NCBI GenBank assembly: GCA_900016675.1 | Contig: LN483070.1 | Location: forward strand, 992,001-1,056,000 | DNA length: 64,000 nt | Origin: Arthrobacter saudimassiliensis | GTDB lineage: Bacteria > Actinomycetota > Actinomycetes > Actinomycetales > Micrococcaceae | Direction: 5' to 3' | The notes under the pieces: model-generated | Database searches by the model: none | The model's input: the letters and a program-made list of their open reading frames with translations, nothing else | Told to the model about the DNA's origin: nothing | Position numbers and translations under genes: made by a program | Shown here: in pieces, positions 15,886 through 23,514 of the stretch | Layout of the letters: every line of letters starts with the position of its first letter | Position numbering within the stretch: the first letter of the stretch is position 1

Positions 15886-16280
15886 CGCCTGGGCTCCTGC
15901 GGGCCGTGGACCAGGTCAAGGAACCGCCGTTCGTTCCGGGCCGCGCTGCGGACATACAGCGCCCCGCAGATGATCACCAGCGGATAGACGCTGAAGCCGA
16001 GCAGGATCCACGGTGCGGGGACGCCGAACACCGAGGTGGAGGCGATCACCGGCACGAAGGCCAGCAGCACCGGCACGCCGAGCAGGATCAGGAGGAATCC
16101 GCCGCCCACCACCAGGGCGAGCCGCAGCTGGGACCGGATCAGGGCACGCAGGAAGACATCGCCCACCTCGGACTGCTCGTCCAGCTCCCGGGAGACCGTG
16201 AAGGGTGCTCCGGGCGCGGGGGACTGCCGCGGGGCGGTCACCCGGATCCGCGGCGGCGTCTTCGGGGCGGTCCCGCTCAT
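15882..16280 (-). CDS. Small two-helix membrane protein, symporter partner (DUF485-like role)
   Basis: Protein of 132 residues. A Pro/Arg-rich N-terminus is followed by EVGDVFLRALIRSQLRLALV, two hydrophobic helices and a charged tail RSAARNERRFLDLV. It lacks a full DUF485 sequence match by eye, but it has the size, topology and position of the DUF485 proteins that precede SSS symporters, as at 18437 in this window. It overlaps the symporter start by 4 bp (ATGA) and the regulator stop by 4 bp, so co-translation is likely. ATG 16280 is chosen for these overlaps. A role in symporter assembly or activity is inference. Confidence 0.7.
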   Translation of the reverse strand: MSGTAPKTPPRIRVTAPRQSPAPGAPFTVSRELDEQSEVGDVFLRALIRSQLRLALVVGGGFLLILLGVPVLLAFVPVIASTSVFGVPAPWILLGFSVYPLVIICGALYVRSAARNERRFLDLVHGPQEPRR

Positions 16281-17011
16281 GGCGTCTGCCGGGACCGGCC
16301 CGTACCGAGGGCGGCGCGTACTCCGGGCAGGTGCCGCCGGCTGACCGGAAGTTCGACGCCGTCCAGCTGGACGGAGGCCCGGCCGGCAGTGATCCTGATC
16401 TGGCGGATCCGGGGACGGGCCACCAGATACGAGCGGTGGATCCGCACGAACCCGGCGTCGGACCACTGGCTTTCCAGGTCTGCGAGGGGAACCCGCACCA
16501 GGTACGAACCCTCGGCGGTGTGCAGCCGCGCGTAGTCGCCCTGGGCCTGCACATAGGAGATGCTGTCGCGGCGGATCAGCTTGGTGGTGGCCCCCTGGAC
16601 CACCGTGACGGTTTCGGCGTCCACCTCGGGGGCCACCGCGTCGCAGATCCGGCGCACCGATTCGGCCAGCCGTTCCGGGCGGACCGGCTTCAGCAGGTAG
16701 TCCAGCGCTGCGAGCTCGAAGGCGGCCAGCGCATGTTCCTCGTCGGCGGTGACGAAGACGACCGCAGGCGGCTGGCGGTGCCGGGAGAGCGCGCGGGCAA
16801 TATCCAGTCCGGAGAGCGCGGGCATGTGGATGTCGAGGAACACGGCGTCGACATCCTTTTCCTCGAGCAGCCGCACCGCAGCCCCGCCGCTGCCGGCCCG
16901 GTGGATCTCGCCCACCCGGGCGTCGCGGCCCAGCAGGAACGCCAGTTCTTCGACGGCCGGCTGCTCGTCGTCGGCGACGAGCACGTTGATCGGCTTCGAT
17001 GGTCCAGGCAT
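16277..17011 (-). CDS. LytTR-family response regulator
   Basis: Protein of 244 residues. The receiver domain (about 1-120) has the acidic pair D14-D15, the phosphoacceptor D60 (FLDIHMP) and K108. The LytTR DNA-binding domain (about 140-240) has the RRDSISYVQAQGDYARLHT and GFVRIHRSYLVA blocks. It is the partner of the LytS-type kinase encoded just upstream (19-bp gap). LytTR regulators bind paired direct repeats before target promoters. The best candidate targets are the two symporter units around it. By analogy with the BtsSR and YpdAB systems of E. coli, it may respond to external pyruvate or another carboxylate (inference). Confidence 0.88.
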   Translation of the reverse strand: MPGPSKPINVLVADDEQPAVEELAFLLGRDARVGEIHRAGSGGAAVRLLEEKDVDAVFLDIHMPALSGLDIARALSRHRQPPAVVFVTADEEHALAAFELAALDYLLKPVRPERLAESVRRICDAVAPEVDAETVTVVQGATTKLIRRDSISYVQAQGDYARLHTAEGSYLVRVPLADLESQWSDAGFVRIHRSYLVARPRIRQIRITAGRASVQLDGVELPVSRRHLPGVRAALGTGRSRQTP

Positions 17012-17030
17012 GTGACCCAGACTACAACGC

Positions 17031-18248
17031 TCAGCCGCGCCGGCCCGGCTGCGACTTGGGGATCCGCATGGTGATCAGGGTGCCCGCCCCGGGGGCGGTG
17101 TCGATGACGAGTCCGTGCCCCGGGCCGTAGACCTGCCGCAGGCGCAGGTCCACGTTGCGCAGTCCCACGTGCTCGCCGTCGTCCGTGTGGCCGGCCAGCA
17201 GGGCCGCCAGGCGGTCCGGGTCCATGCCGACGCCGTTGTCCTCCACGGTGATCTCCGCCAGCGTCCCGGCGTCGGTGGCGGAGATGGTGATGTGGCCGGG
17301 CCCCTCCATCGCCTCCAGGCCGTGCCGCACGGAGTTCTCCACCAGCGGCTGCAGGGACAGGAAGGGGATGACCGTCCCCAGCACCTCGGGCGCGACCTGC
17401 AGGCTCACCTTGAGCCGGTCCCCGAACCGGGCCCGCTCCAGCAGCAGGTACCGGTCGATCGACCGCAGCTCCTCGGCCAGGGTGGTGAAGTCCCCGTGGC
17501 GGCGGAACGAGTACCGGGTGAAGTCGGCGAACTCGACCACCAGCTCCCGGGCCCGCTGCGGGTCGGTGTTGATGTAGGAGGCGATGGCGTTCAGCGAGTT
17601 GTAGATGAAGTGCGGGCTGATCTGGGCGCGCAGGGCCCGCATCTGCGCCTCCACGAGCTGCGTCCTCGAGGAGTCGAGTTCAGCCAGTTCCAGCTGCACC
17701 GCGATCCAGCCGGCCACCTCGTCCGTGGCCCGGATCAGTCCCGCGCTGATCGCCGGGGCGAACACCCCGACGGTGCCCACCGTCCGGTCGTTCGCGGTCA
17801 CGGGGCAGACCAGCAGCTCCCCGCCGTCGCCGGCCAGCCCCAGGGCGCGCAGCTCCGGAGCGCGCAGCACCCGGGTCCGCCCGCCCGCCAGGACTCCCGC
17901 CGAGACCGCGGCGAAGCCGGCCCGCTGCCGCTCGGTGCCGGCCGGAGCGCCGCCCTCCCAGGCCAGGACGCCGGTGGCGTCGGCCAGCACCAGGACCGGT
18001 GAGCCCAGCAGTCCGCGCAGGTGCCGTGCGGCACGCGCGGCGCCGTGTTCGGTCAGCCCTGACCGCAGGTGCCGGGCGGCCAGCGCGGCGGTGTGCAGCG
18101 TGGCGTAGGTGGCCCGCTCGGCGTCGGACCCCAGCTCACGCTGGGCTCGCGTCAGCCGGTAGCCCAGGGCCGCCACCAGGGCGACCGTCAGCACGGCCAG
18201 CGAGCAGATGACGGCGATGTCGACGGCGGGGCTGAGCATGCCCCCCAC
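17031..18248 (-). CDS. LytS-type sensor histidine kinase
   Basis: Protein of 405 residues. One N-terminal membrane helix is followed by a GAF-like middle region (about 75-185) and the His_kinase/HATPase pair. The phosphorylated histidine is H213 in ISPHFIYNSLNAI, the LytS-family H-box, and the N-box is PLVENSVRHGLE, with DNGVGMD in the ATPase. It lacks the multi-helix 5TM-Lyt sensor, so the signal is probably read by the cytoplasmic middle domain or by a partner membrane protein. Starts are possible at ATG 18248 or 18240. It is divergent from the DUF485-symporter unit, with 188 bp between them. Confidence 0.88.
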   Translation of the reverse strand: MGGMLSPAVDIAVICSLAVLTVALVAALGYRLTRAQRELGSDAERATYATLHTAALAARHLRSGLTEHGAARAARHLRGLLGSPVLVLADATGVLAWEGGAPAGTERQRAGFAAVSAGVLAGGRTRVLRAPELRALGLAGDGGELLVCPVTANDRTVGTVGVFAPAISAGLIRATDEVAGWIAVQLELAELDSSRTQLVEAQMRALRAQISPHFIYNSLNAIASYINTDPQRARELVVEFADFTRYSFRRHGDFTTLAEELRSIDRYLLLERARFGDRLKVSLQVAPEVLGTVIPFLSLQPLVENSVRHGLEAMEGPGHITISATDAGTLAEITVEDNGVGMDPDRLAALLAGHTDDGEHVGLRNVDLRLRQVYGPGHGLVIDTAPGAGTLITMRIPKSQPGRRG

Positions 18249-18359
18249 CCTAACCGCAGGCGGGGCCGGGGCGGCCGCGGCTGCCGTTCACCGCGGCGAA
18301 GCCGCCGTTTGCCGACGCGGCCCCGGCTCGGCTGGATGGACGGCCGCCTGCACTGTGAC

Positions 18360-18375
18360 AGTGAGGTTGATCACA
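18360..18375. promoter_or_regulatory. CRP/GlxR-like binding site
   Basis: AGTGAGGTTGATCACA matches TGTGA-N6-TCACA with one mismatch. It lies 62 bp before the DUF485 gene in the divergent region. cAMP-CRP control of acetate permease genes is known in other bacteria. No binding data exist here. Confidence 0.45.
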
Positions 18376-18436
18376 TCTGTGCGCGGGTGGCATCGCAGGC
18401 ATCCGACGCGCTACGTGCCCAACAGAGGAGGAAGCA

Positions 18437-18808
18437 ATGGCTGAAGAACAGCCGCCAACCCGGCAGGGCCCCACCGGCCATGTCGACTTCCAGGAGGTCC
18501 AGCGCTCGCCGCAGCTGCAGGAGCTGCGCAAGCGCCAGCGCAGCTTCATCTTTCCGATGGCTGCCGCGTTTCTCATCTGGTACTTCGCCTACGTGCTGCT
18601 GGCCGACTACGCACACGGGTTCATGTCCACTCCGGTCATCGGCAACATCAACGTCGGCCTGATCCTGGGGCTGCTGCAGTTCGTCAGCACCTTCGGCATC
18701 ACCATGTGGTACGTCAGCTACGCCAACCGCCGCCTGGACCCCATTGCCAGTGAAATCCGCACTGAGCTTGAGGCCCAGGGCGTCAGCCGCCCGGAGGAGA
18801 CCCGATGA
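18437..18808 (+). CDS. DUF485 membrane protein (YjcH-like)
   Basis: Protein of 123 residues with two membrane helices and the DUF485 pattern: LQELRKRQRSFIFPMAAAFL before the first helix and WYVSYANRRLDPIASEIR after the second. This family is almost always encoded directly in front of an ActP-type acetate symporter and may be a subunit or chaperone of it. The start is ATG 18437, with GAGGAGG at 18424-18430. It overlaps the following symporter by 4 bp (ATGA). A CRP-like palindrome lies upstream. Confidence 0.9.
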   Translation: MAEEQPPTRQGPTGHVDFQEVQRSPQLQELRKRQRSFIFPMAAAFLIWYFAYVLLADYAHGFMSTPVIGNINVGLILGLLQFVSTFGITMWYVSYANRRLDPIASEIRTELEAQGVSRPEETR

Positions 18809-20433
18809 ACACCGCTTCCATCAGCGCCGCCGAGGCGGTGTCGGCCGCCGCGATCCAGGACACCGCCTGGCTCAACATCGCGATTTTCGGCCTGTTCGTG
18901 GGCGTCACCCTGGTGGTGGTCCTGCGCGCCAGCCGCAACAACAAGACCGCGGCGGACTACTACGCCGCCGGGCGGTCCTTCACCGGCCCGCAGAACGGCA
19001 CCGCCATCGCCGGCGACTACCTGTCGGCGGCGTCGTTCCTCGGCATCGTGGGCGCCATCGCCATCAACGGCTATGACGGCTTCCTCTACTCCATCGGCTT
19101 CCTGGTCGCCTGGCTGGTGGCCCTGCTGCTGGTGGCGGAGATGCTGCGCAACACGGGCAAGTTCACCATGGCGGACGTGCTCTCCTTCCGGCTGAAGCAG
19201 CGCCCGGTGCGGATCGCCGCGGCCATTACCACCCTGGCCGTCTGCTTCTTCTACCTGCTGGCCCAGATGGCCGGCGCCGGCGGGCTGGTCTCGCTGCTGC
19301 TGGGCATCGACTCCCGGGTCGGCCAGTCGCTGGTGATCACCGTCGTCGGCGGCCTGATGATCCTCTACGTACTCGTCGGCGGCATGAAGGGCACCACCTG
19401 GGTGCAGATCATCAAGGCGGTCCTGCTGATCGCCGGCGCCTTCATCATGACCATCTGGGTCCTGGCGCTGCACGGGTTCAACCTCTCCTCGCTGCTCGGT
19501 GCGGCCGTGGAGACCAGCGGTACCGCCGCCGTCCTCGATCCGGGGCTGCAGTACGGCAAGACCGAGGCCAGCAAGCTCGACTTCGTCTCCCTCGGCATGG
19601 CGCTGGTCCTGGGCACCGCGGCCCTGCCGCACGTGCTGATGCGCTTCTACACGGTTCCCACGGCCAAGGAAGCCCGCCGTTCCGTGGTCTGGGCGATCTG
19701 GCTGATCGGCTTCTTCTACCTGTTCACCCTGGTCCTCGGCTACGGCGCCGGCGCCCTGATCGAACGCGAAGCCATCACCTCCGCCCCGGGCGGCGTGAAC
19801 TCCGCGGCGCCGCTGCTGGCCTTCGCGCTGGGCGGCCCGGTGCTGCTGGGCGTCATCGCGGCGGTGGCCTTCGCGACCATCCTCGCGGTGGTCGCCGGGC
19901 TCACCATCACGGCCGCCGCCTCGTTCGCCCATGACATCTATGCCAACGTGGTCCGGAAGGGCGAGCTGGACTCGGCCGGCGAAGTGAAGGTGGCCCGCCG
20001 CACCGTGGTCGTCATCGGCATCATCTCCATCCTGGGCGGCATCGGCGCCCAGGGGCAGAACGTGGCGTTCCTGGTGGCGCTGGCCTTCGCGGTCGCCGCC
20101 AGCGCCAACCTGCCCACCATCCTGTACTCGCTGTACTGGAAGCGGTTCACCACCAGGGGCGCCGTGTGGAGCATGTACGGCGGCCTCGGTTCCGCGATCC
20201 TGCTGATCATCCTTTCCCCGGTGGTCTCCGGGGCCGAGACGTCCATGATCTCCGGCGCGGACTTCGCGGTCTTCCCGCTCTCCAACCCCGGCATCGTGTC
20301 CATCCCGCTCGCGTTCATCCTCGGCTGGCTGGGCACCATCACCGACAAGGGCGTGGAATCGCCGGAAAAGCAGGCGGAGATGGAGGTCCGGTCCCTGACC
20401 GGCGTCGGCGCCGAGAAGGCGGTGGATCACTGA
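18805..20433 (+). CDS. Cation/acetate symporter (ActP/MctC-like, SSS family)
   Basis: Protein of 542 residues with about 13 membrane helices. Motifs include YYAAGRSFTGPQNGTAIAGD and YLSAASFLGIVG, LPHVLMRFYTVPTAKEARRS, and AVVAGLTITAAASFAHDIYA, all typical of ActP-type permeases. It should import acetate or other short monocarboxylates with sodium at the cytoplasmic membrane. Translational coupling with the DUF485 gene and the divergent LytS/LytTR system with a second symporter suggest a carboxylate-uptake locus. A strong hairpin at 20599-20635 ends the transcript. Confidence 0.9.
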   Translation: MNTASISAAEAVSAAAIQDTAWLNIAIFGLFVGVTLVVVLRASRNNKTAADYYAAGRSFTGPQNGTAIAGDYLSAASFLGIVGAIAINGYDGFLYSIGFLVAWLVALLLVAEMLRNTGKFTMADVLSFRLKQRPVRIAAAITTLAVCFFYLLAQMAGAGGLVSLLLGIDSRVGQSLVITVVGGLMILYVLVGGMKGTTWVQIIKAVLLIAGAFIMTIWVLALHGFNLSSLLGAAVETSGTAAVLDPGLQYGKTEASKLDFVSLGMALVLGTAALPHVLMRFYTVPTAKEARRSVVWAIWLIGFFYLFTLVLGYGAGALIEREAITSAPGGVNSAAPLLAFALGGPVLLGVIAAVAFATILAVVAGLTITAAASFAHDIYANVVRKGELDSAGEVKVARRTVVVIGIISILGGIGAQGQNVAFLVALAFAVAASANLPTILYSLYWKRFTTRGAVWSMYGGLGSAILLIILSPVVSGAETSMISGADFAVFPLSNPGIVSIPLAFILGWLGTITDKGVESPEKQAEMEVRSLTGVGAEKAVDH

Positions 20434-20598
20434 CAACGCAGGTGCCGCGCAGGAGCAGGAGCCGGCTTCCCGCCCAAAAGGTCAGGGAATAACCGGTTCA
20501 GGCTGACCCCGGGGCCGCAGCTGCCGATAGACAAGGGCAGAGGCGCCCGCGGCGCCGCAGACGTCCCGGTCGAGGGGGGATACCGGCCGGGACCCCAA

Positions 20599-20635
20599 GG
20601 AGGCAGGGTCCGCACCTGGTGCGGGCCCTGCCTCC
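20599..20635. terminator. Terminator between symporter and Lrp gene
   Basis: An 18-bp stem with one G-T pair, arms 20599-20616 and 20618-20635, followed by GCTTT. It serves the convergent pair. Confidence 0.75.
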
Positions 20636-20639
20636 GCTT

Positions 20640-21131
20640 TCATTTCGGGGCCGGCACCTGGCCGTCGGCAAGCCCCCGTTCGATGAGCGGCCGCACCCGG
20701 AAGGGGATCAGCTCACCCATGGCCAGGTTGGTGTCACACCGCTCCACCCCGGAAACGGCCAGCAGCTTACGGTTGACGGCAAAGAGCTCCTCCGCGTCGG
20801 CGGCCACCACCCGCAGCAGCAGGTCGGCGTCGCCCGTCAGGCCATGGGCCTCCACCACCTCCGGAATATCCTCGATCGCGGCGACGATCGCCTCGAGCTG
20901 CTGCTGCCGCACATGCACATGCACGAAGGCCAGCAGCGGGTAACCCAGTGCGCCGGTATCGATCCTGCGCTCGAACGGCAGGAACACCCGGCGGCGCTCC
21001 AGCTGGCCCATGCGGGCCTGCACCGTGTTCCGCGAGATCCCCAGGTGGGCCGCGAGGGCGACGACGGTGCGTCCGGGCTCCCGCGCGAGGGCCAGCAGCA
21101 GGCGGAGGTCGGTTCGATCCAGGAGAGGCAT
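20640..21131 (-). CDS. Lrp/AsnC-family regulator, likely BkdR-type
   Basis: Protein of 163 residues. The N-terminal winged helix (DLRLLLALAREPGRTVVALA, then ISRNTVQARMGQLERR) is followed by the RAM/AsnC ligand-binding domain (LAFVHVHVRQQQLEAIVAAI, GDADLLLRVVA). Lrp-family proteins form octamers and sense amino acids. It is transcribed divergently from the branched-chain 2-oxoacid dehydrogenase genes. Lrp-type BkdR regulators control that complex in Pseudomonas, so the same role is proposed here (inference). ATG 21131 is chosen because domain homology starts at MPLLDRTDLR; the frame upstream is not protein-like. Confidence 0.88.
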   Translation of the reverse strand: MPLLDRTDLRLLLALAREPGRTVVALAAHLGISRNTVQARMGQLERRRVFLPFERRIDTGALGYPLLAFVHVHVRQQQLEAIVAAIEDIPEVVEAHGLTGDADLLLRVVAADAEELFAVNRKLLAVSGVERCDTNLAMGELIPFRVRPLIERGLADGQVPAPK

Positions 21132-21215
21132 AGTGCGCAACGCTAACAGGTGATCCGGACCAGAGGCAGGGCAGGATGCGCAGTCCCGCGCCCGGTGGTT
21201 GTGCCCCATGGTCAG

Positions 21216-21231
21216 TGTGAGTAGGGTCACA
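21216..21231. promoter_or_regulatory. Perfect CRP/GlxR-type palindrome
   Basis: TGTGAGTAGGGTCACA fits TGTGA-N6-TCACA exactly, extended by G and C on the outside. It sits between the Lrp gene and the dehydrogenase E1-alpha gene, 95 bp before the latter. It suggests cAMP-responsive control of the catabolic operon. Confidence 0.65.
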
Positions 21232-21310
21232 CGTAACCGGGCAATGGAGCCCGGAGTCCGGTATGGCCCCGCCACCCCAGGGGCCCGACCCTGGAAGGAT
21301 GCGCATCAAA

Positions 21311-22462
21311 GTGTCCCTGCATACCCCGGTACGGCACCCCGAGAACTCCGGAACTGCCCCCGACGAACCCCTGCTCCAACTCATCAGGCCCGACGGCGAG
21401 CGGGTCGCCGACGCGCTCTACGACCCCCTGGTCCAGGACATCGGCCACGCCGCCCTGCAGGACCTCTACGAGGACATGGCCGTCATCCGGCGCATCGACG
21501 CCGAGGCCACCGCACTCCAGCGCCAGGGCCAGCTGGGCCTGTGGCCGCCGCTGCTGGGCCAGGAAGCGTCGCAGATCGGCTCGGTCCGCGCCCTGCGCCC
21601 CTCGGACTTCGTCTTCCCCAGCTACCGCGAAAACGGCGTCGCCTACTGCCGCGGCGTTGCGCCTGAAGACCTGCTGAAGGTCTGGCGCGGCAACGCCGGC
21701 TGCGCGTGGGATCCGTTCGAGGTGAACCTGGCCCCCACCCAGATCATCATCGGCGCGCAGTCGCTGCACGCCGCCGGCTACGGCATGGGCATCGCGGCCG
21801 AGGGCAGCGATGACGCCGTCATCACCTATTTCGGTGACGGCGCCACCAGCCAGGGCGATGTCAACGAGGCCATGGTCTTCGCCGCCAGCTTCCAGGCGCC
21901 GGTGGTCTTCTTCTGCCAGAACAACCACTGGGCCATTTCCGAACCCGTCGGCGTGCAGGCCCGCGTCCCGATCGCCCACCGGGCGCCCGGATTCGGTATT
22001 CCCTCCATCCGTGTGGACGGCAACGACGTCCTGGCGGTGCTCGCCGCCACCCGGGCCGCCCTGGAACGGGCCCGCACCGGGGGAGGACCCACCTTCATCG
22101 AGGCCGTCACCTACCGGATGGGCCCGCACACCACGGCCGACGACCCCACCCGCTACCGCGATGCCAACGAGCTGGAGGACTGGCGCGCGCGGGATCCGCT
22201 GTCGCGGATCGAGGCGCACCTGACGGCCGCCGGCGCCTTCCCCGAGGACTTCCGGGCGCGCGTGGAGCAGGCGGCCGACGACGTCGCCGCCCGCCTGCGC
22301 GCCGGATGCATCGGCATGCCGGATCCGCAGCCGCTGGACGTGTTCGCCCACGTCTACGCCGAGCCGCACACATGGCTGAAGGGCCAGCAGGGCGACTACG
22401 AACGGTACCTGGCCATGTTCGCCGAACCGCAGGCGGGCACCGCGGCCGGAGGTGGGGCATGA
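21311..22462 (+). CDS. bkdA: Branched-chain 2-oxoacid dehydrogenase E1, alpha subunit
   Basis: About 383 residues. The thiamine diphosphate site is GDGATSQGDVNEA with the closing NN about 25 residues on (FCQNNHWAIS). The C-terminal YRMGPHTTADDPTRYR is the pattern of branched-chain E1-alpha enzymes more than pyruvate-specific ones. With E1-beta it decarboxylates 2-oxoacids derived from leucine, valine and isoleucine and acylates the lipoyl arm of E2. The start is uncertain: GTG 21311 has GGAAGGA 11 bases upstream, but ATG 21299 and ATG 21263 are in frame. It overlaps E1-beta by 4 bp. Substrate choice is supported by the leucine genes downstream. Confidence 0.85.
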   Translation: MSLHTPVRHPENSGTAPDEPLLQLIRPDGERVADALYDPLVQDIGHAALQDLYEDMAVIRRIDAEATALQRQGQLGLWPPLLGQEASQIGSVRALRPSDFVFPSYRENGVAYCRGVAPEDLLKVWRGNAGCAWDPFEVNLAPTQIIIGAQSLHAAGYGMGIAAEGSDDAVITYFGDGATSQGDVNEAMVFAASFQAPVVFFCQNNHWAISEPVGVQARVPIAHRAPGFGIPSIRVDGNDVLAVLAATRAALERARTGGGPTFIEAVTYRMGPHTTADDPTRYRDANELEDWRARDPLSRIEAHLTAAGAFPEDFRARVEQAADDVAARLRAGCIGMPDPQPLDVFAHVYAEPHTWLKGQQGDYERYLAMFAEPQAGTAAGGGA

Positions 22463-23514
22463 GCAGCATGACCCTTGGCAGGGCGATCAATGCGGGCCTC
22501 CGCCGGGCCATGGAGGAGGACCCCAAGGTGGTGCTCATCGGCGAGGACATCGGCACCCTCGGCGGGGTCTTCCGGATTACCGACGGGCTGCAGAAGGATT
22601 TCGGCGCGCACCGGGTGATCGACTCCCCGCTGGCCGAGTCCGGCATCGTCGGCACCGCCGTCGGGCTCGCGTTCCGCGGCTACCGTCCGGTGGTGGAGAT
22701 CCAGTTTGACGGGTTCATCTACCCGGCGTTCGACCAGATCGTGTCCCAGGTGGCGAAGATGCACTACCGCACCCGCGGCGCCGTCCGGCTTCCCCTGACC
22801 ATCCGGGTGCCGTTCGGCGGAGGCATCGGATCCCCGGAGCACCATTCGGAATCCCCGGAGGCCTACTTCATGCACACCTCCGGGCTGCGGGTGGTTTCCG
22901 CCTCGTACCCCCAGGACGCCTACACCCTGATCCGCCAGGCCATCGCCTCCGACGATCCGGTGCTGTACTTCGAGCCCAAGCGGCGCTACCACGCCAAGGG
23001 CGAGGTGGACGAGCACGCTGCGGCGGACCTGCCCATGGGGGCGGCCCGGGTCGTACGGGCGGGCACCGACGCCACCCTGGTCAGCTACGGGCCGCTGGTG
23101 CCGGTTGCCGTCGAAGCCGCATCGGCGGCTGAAGCCGAGGGCATCTCGGTGGAGGTCATCGATCTGCGCTCGCTGGCACCGCTGGACCTGCCGGCGGTCG
23201 AAGCGTCCGTCCGCCGGACCGGACGGCTGGTGATCGCCCATGAAGCGGCGCAGGTCGCCGGGCCGGGCGCCGAAATCGCGGCGGTCATCACCGAACGCTG
23301 TTTCGACTGGCTGGAACACGCCCCCGTCCGGGTCACGGGCTTCGACATCCCGTATCCGCCGGCCCGGATGGAACAGCACCACCTGCCGGACCTGGACCGC
23401 ATCCTCGACGGCATTGACCGGGTGATGCGGCGTCCGAACTCGCTGAACCCGGTCGGCGGGCATGCCCCGGTCACTCCGCTTGAGGTGCCGGCCGTGCAGG
23501 GGGTGGGCGCATGA
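22459..23514 (+). CDS. bkdB: Branched-chain 2-oxoacid dehydrogenase E1, beta subunit
   Basis: Protein of 351 residues. The N-terminal MTLGRAINAGLRRAMEEDP and GEDIGTLGGVFRIT blocks and the PFGGGIGSPEHHSESPEAYF segment with the active-site histidines are those of E1-beta. The C-terminal transketolase-like domain ends with VTGFDIPYPPARMEQHHLPD. It forms the alpha2beta2 E1 heterotetramer with the preceding gene product. The starts and stops of the three dehydrogenase genes overlap by 4 bp (ATGA), implying coupled translation and fixed stoichiometry. Confidence 0.9.
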   Translation: MSSMTLGRAINAGLRRAMEEDPKVVLIGEDIGTLGGVFRITDGLQKDFGAHRVIDSPLAESGIVGTAVGLAFRGYRPVVEIQFDGFIYPAFDQIVSQVAKMHYRTRGAVRLPLTIRVPFGGGIGSPEHHSESPEAYFMHTSGLRVVSASYPQDAYTLIRQAIASDDPVLYFEPKRRYHAKGEVDEHAAADLPMGAARVVRAGTDATLVSYGPLVPVAVEAASAAEAEGISVEVIDLRSLAPLDLPAVEASVRRTGRLVIAHEAAQVAGPGAEIAAVITERCFDWLEHAPVRVTGFDIPYPPARMEQHHLPDLDRILDGIDRVMRRPNSLNPVGGHAPVTPLEVPAVQGVGA

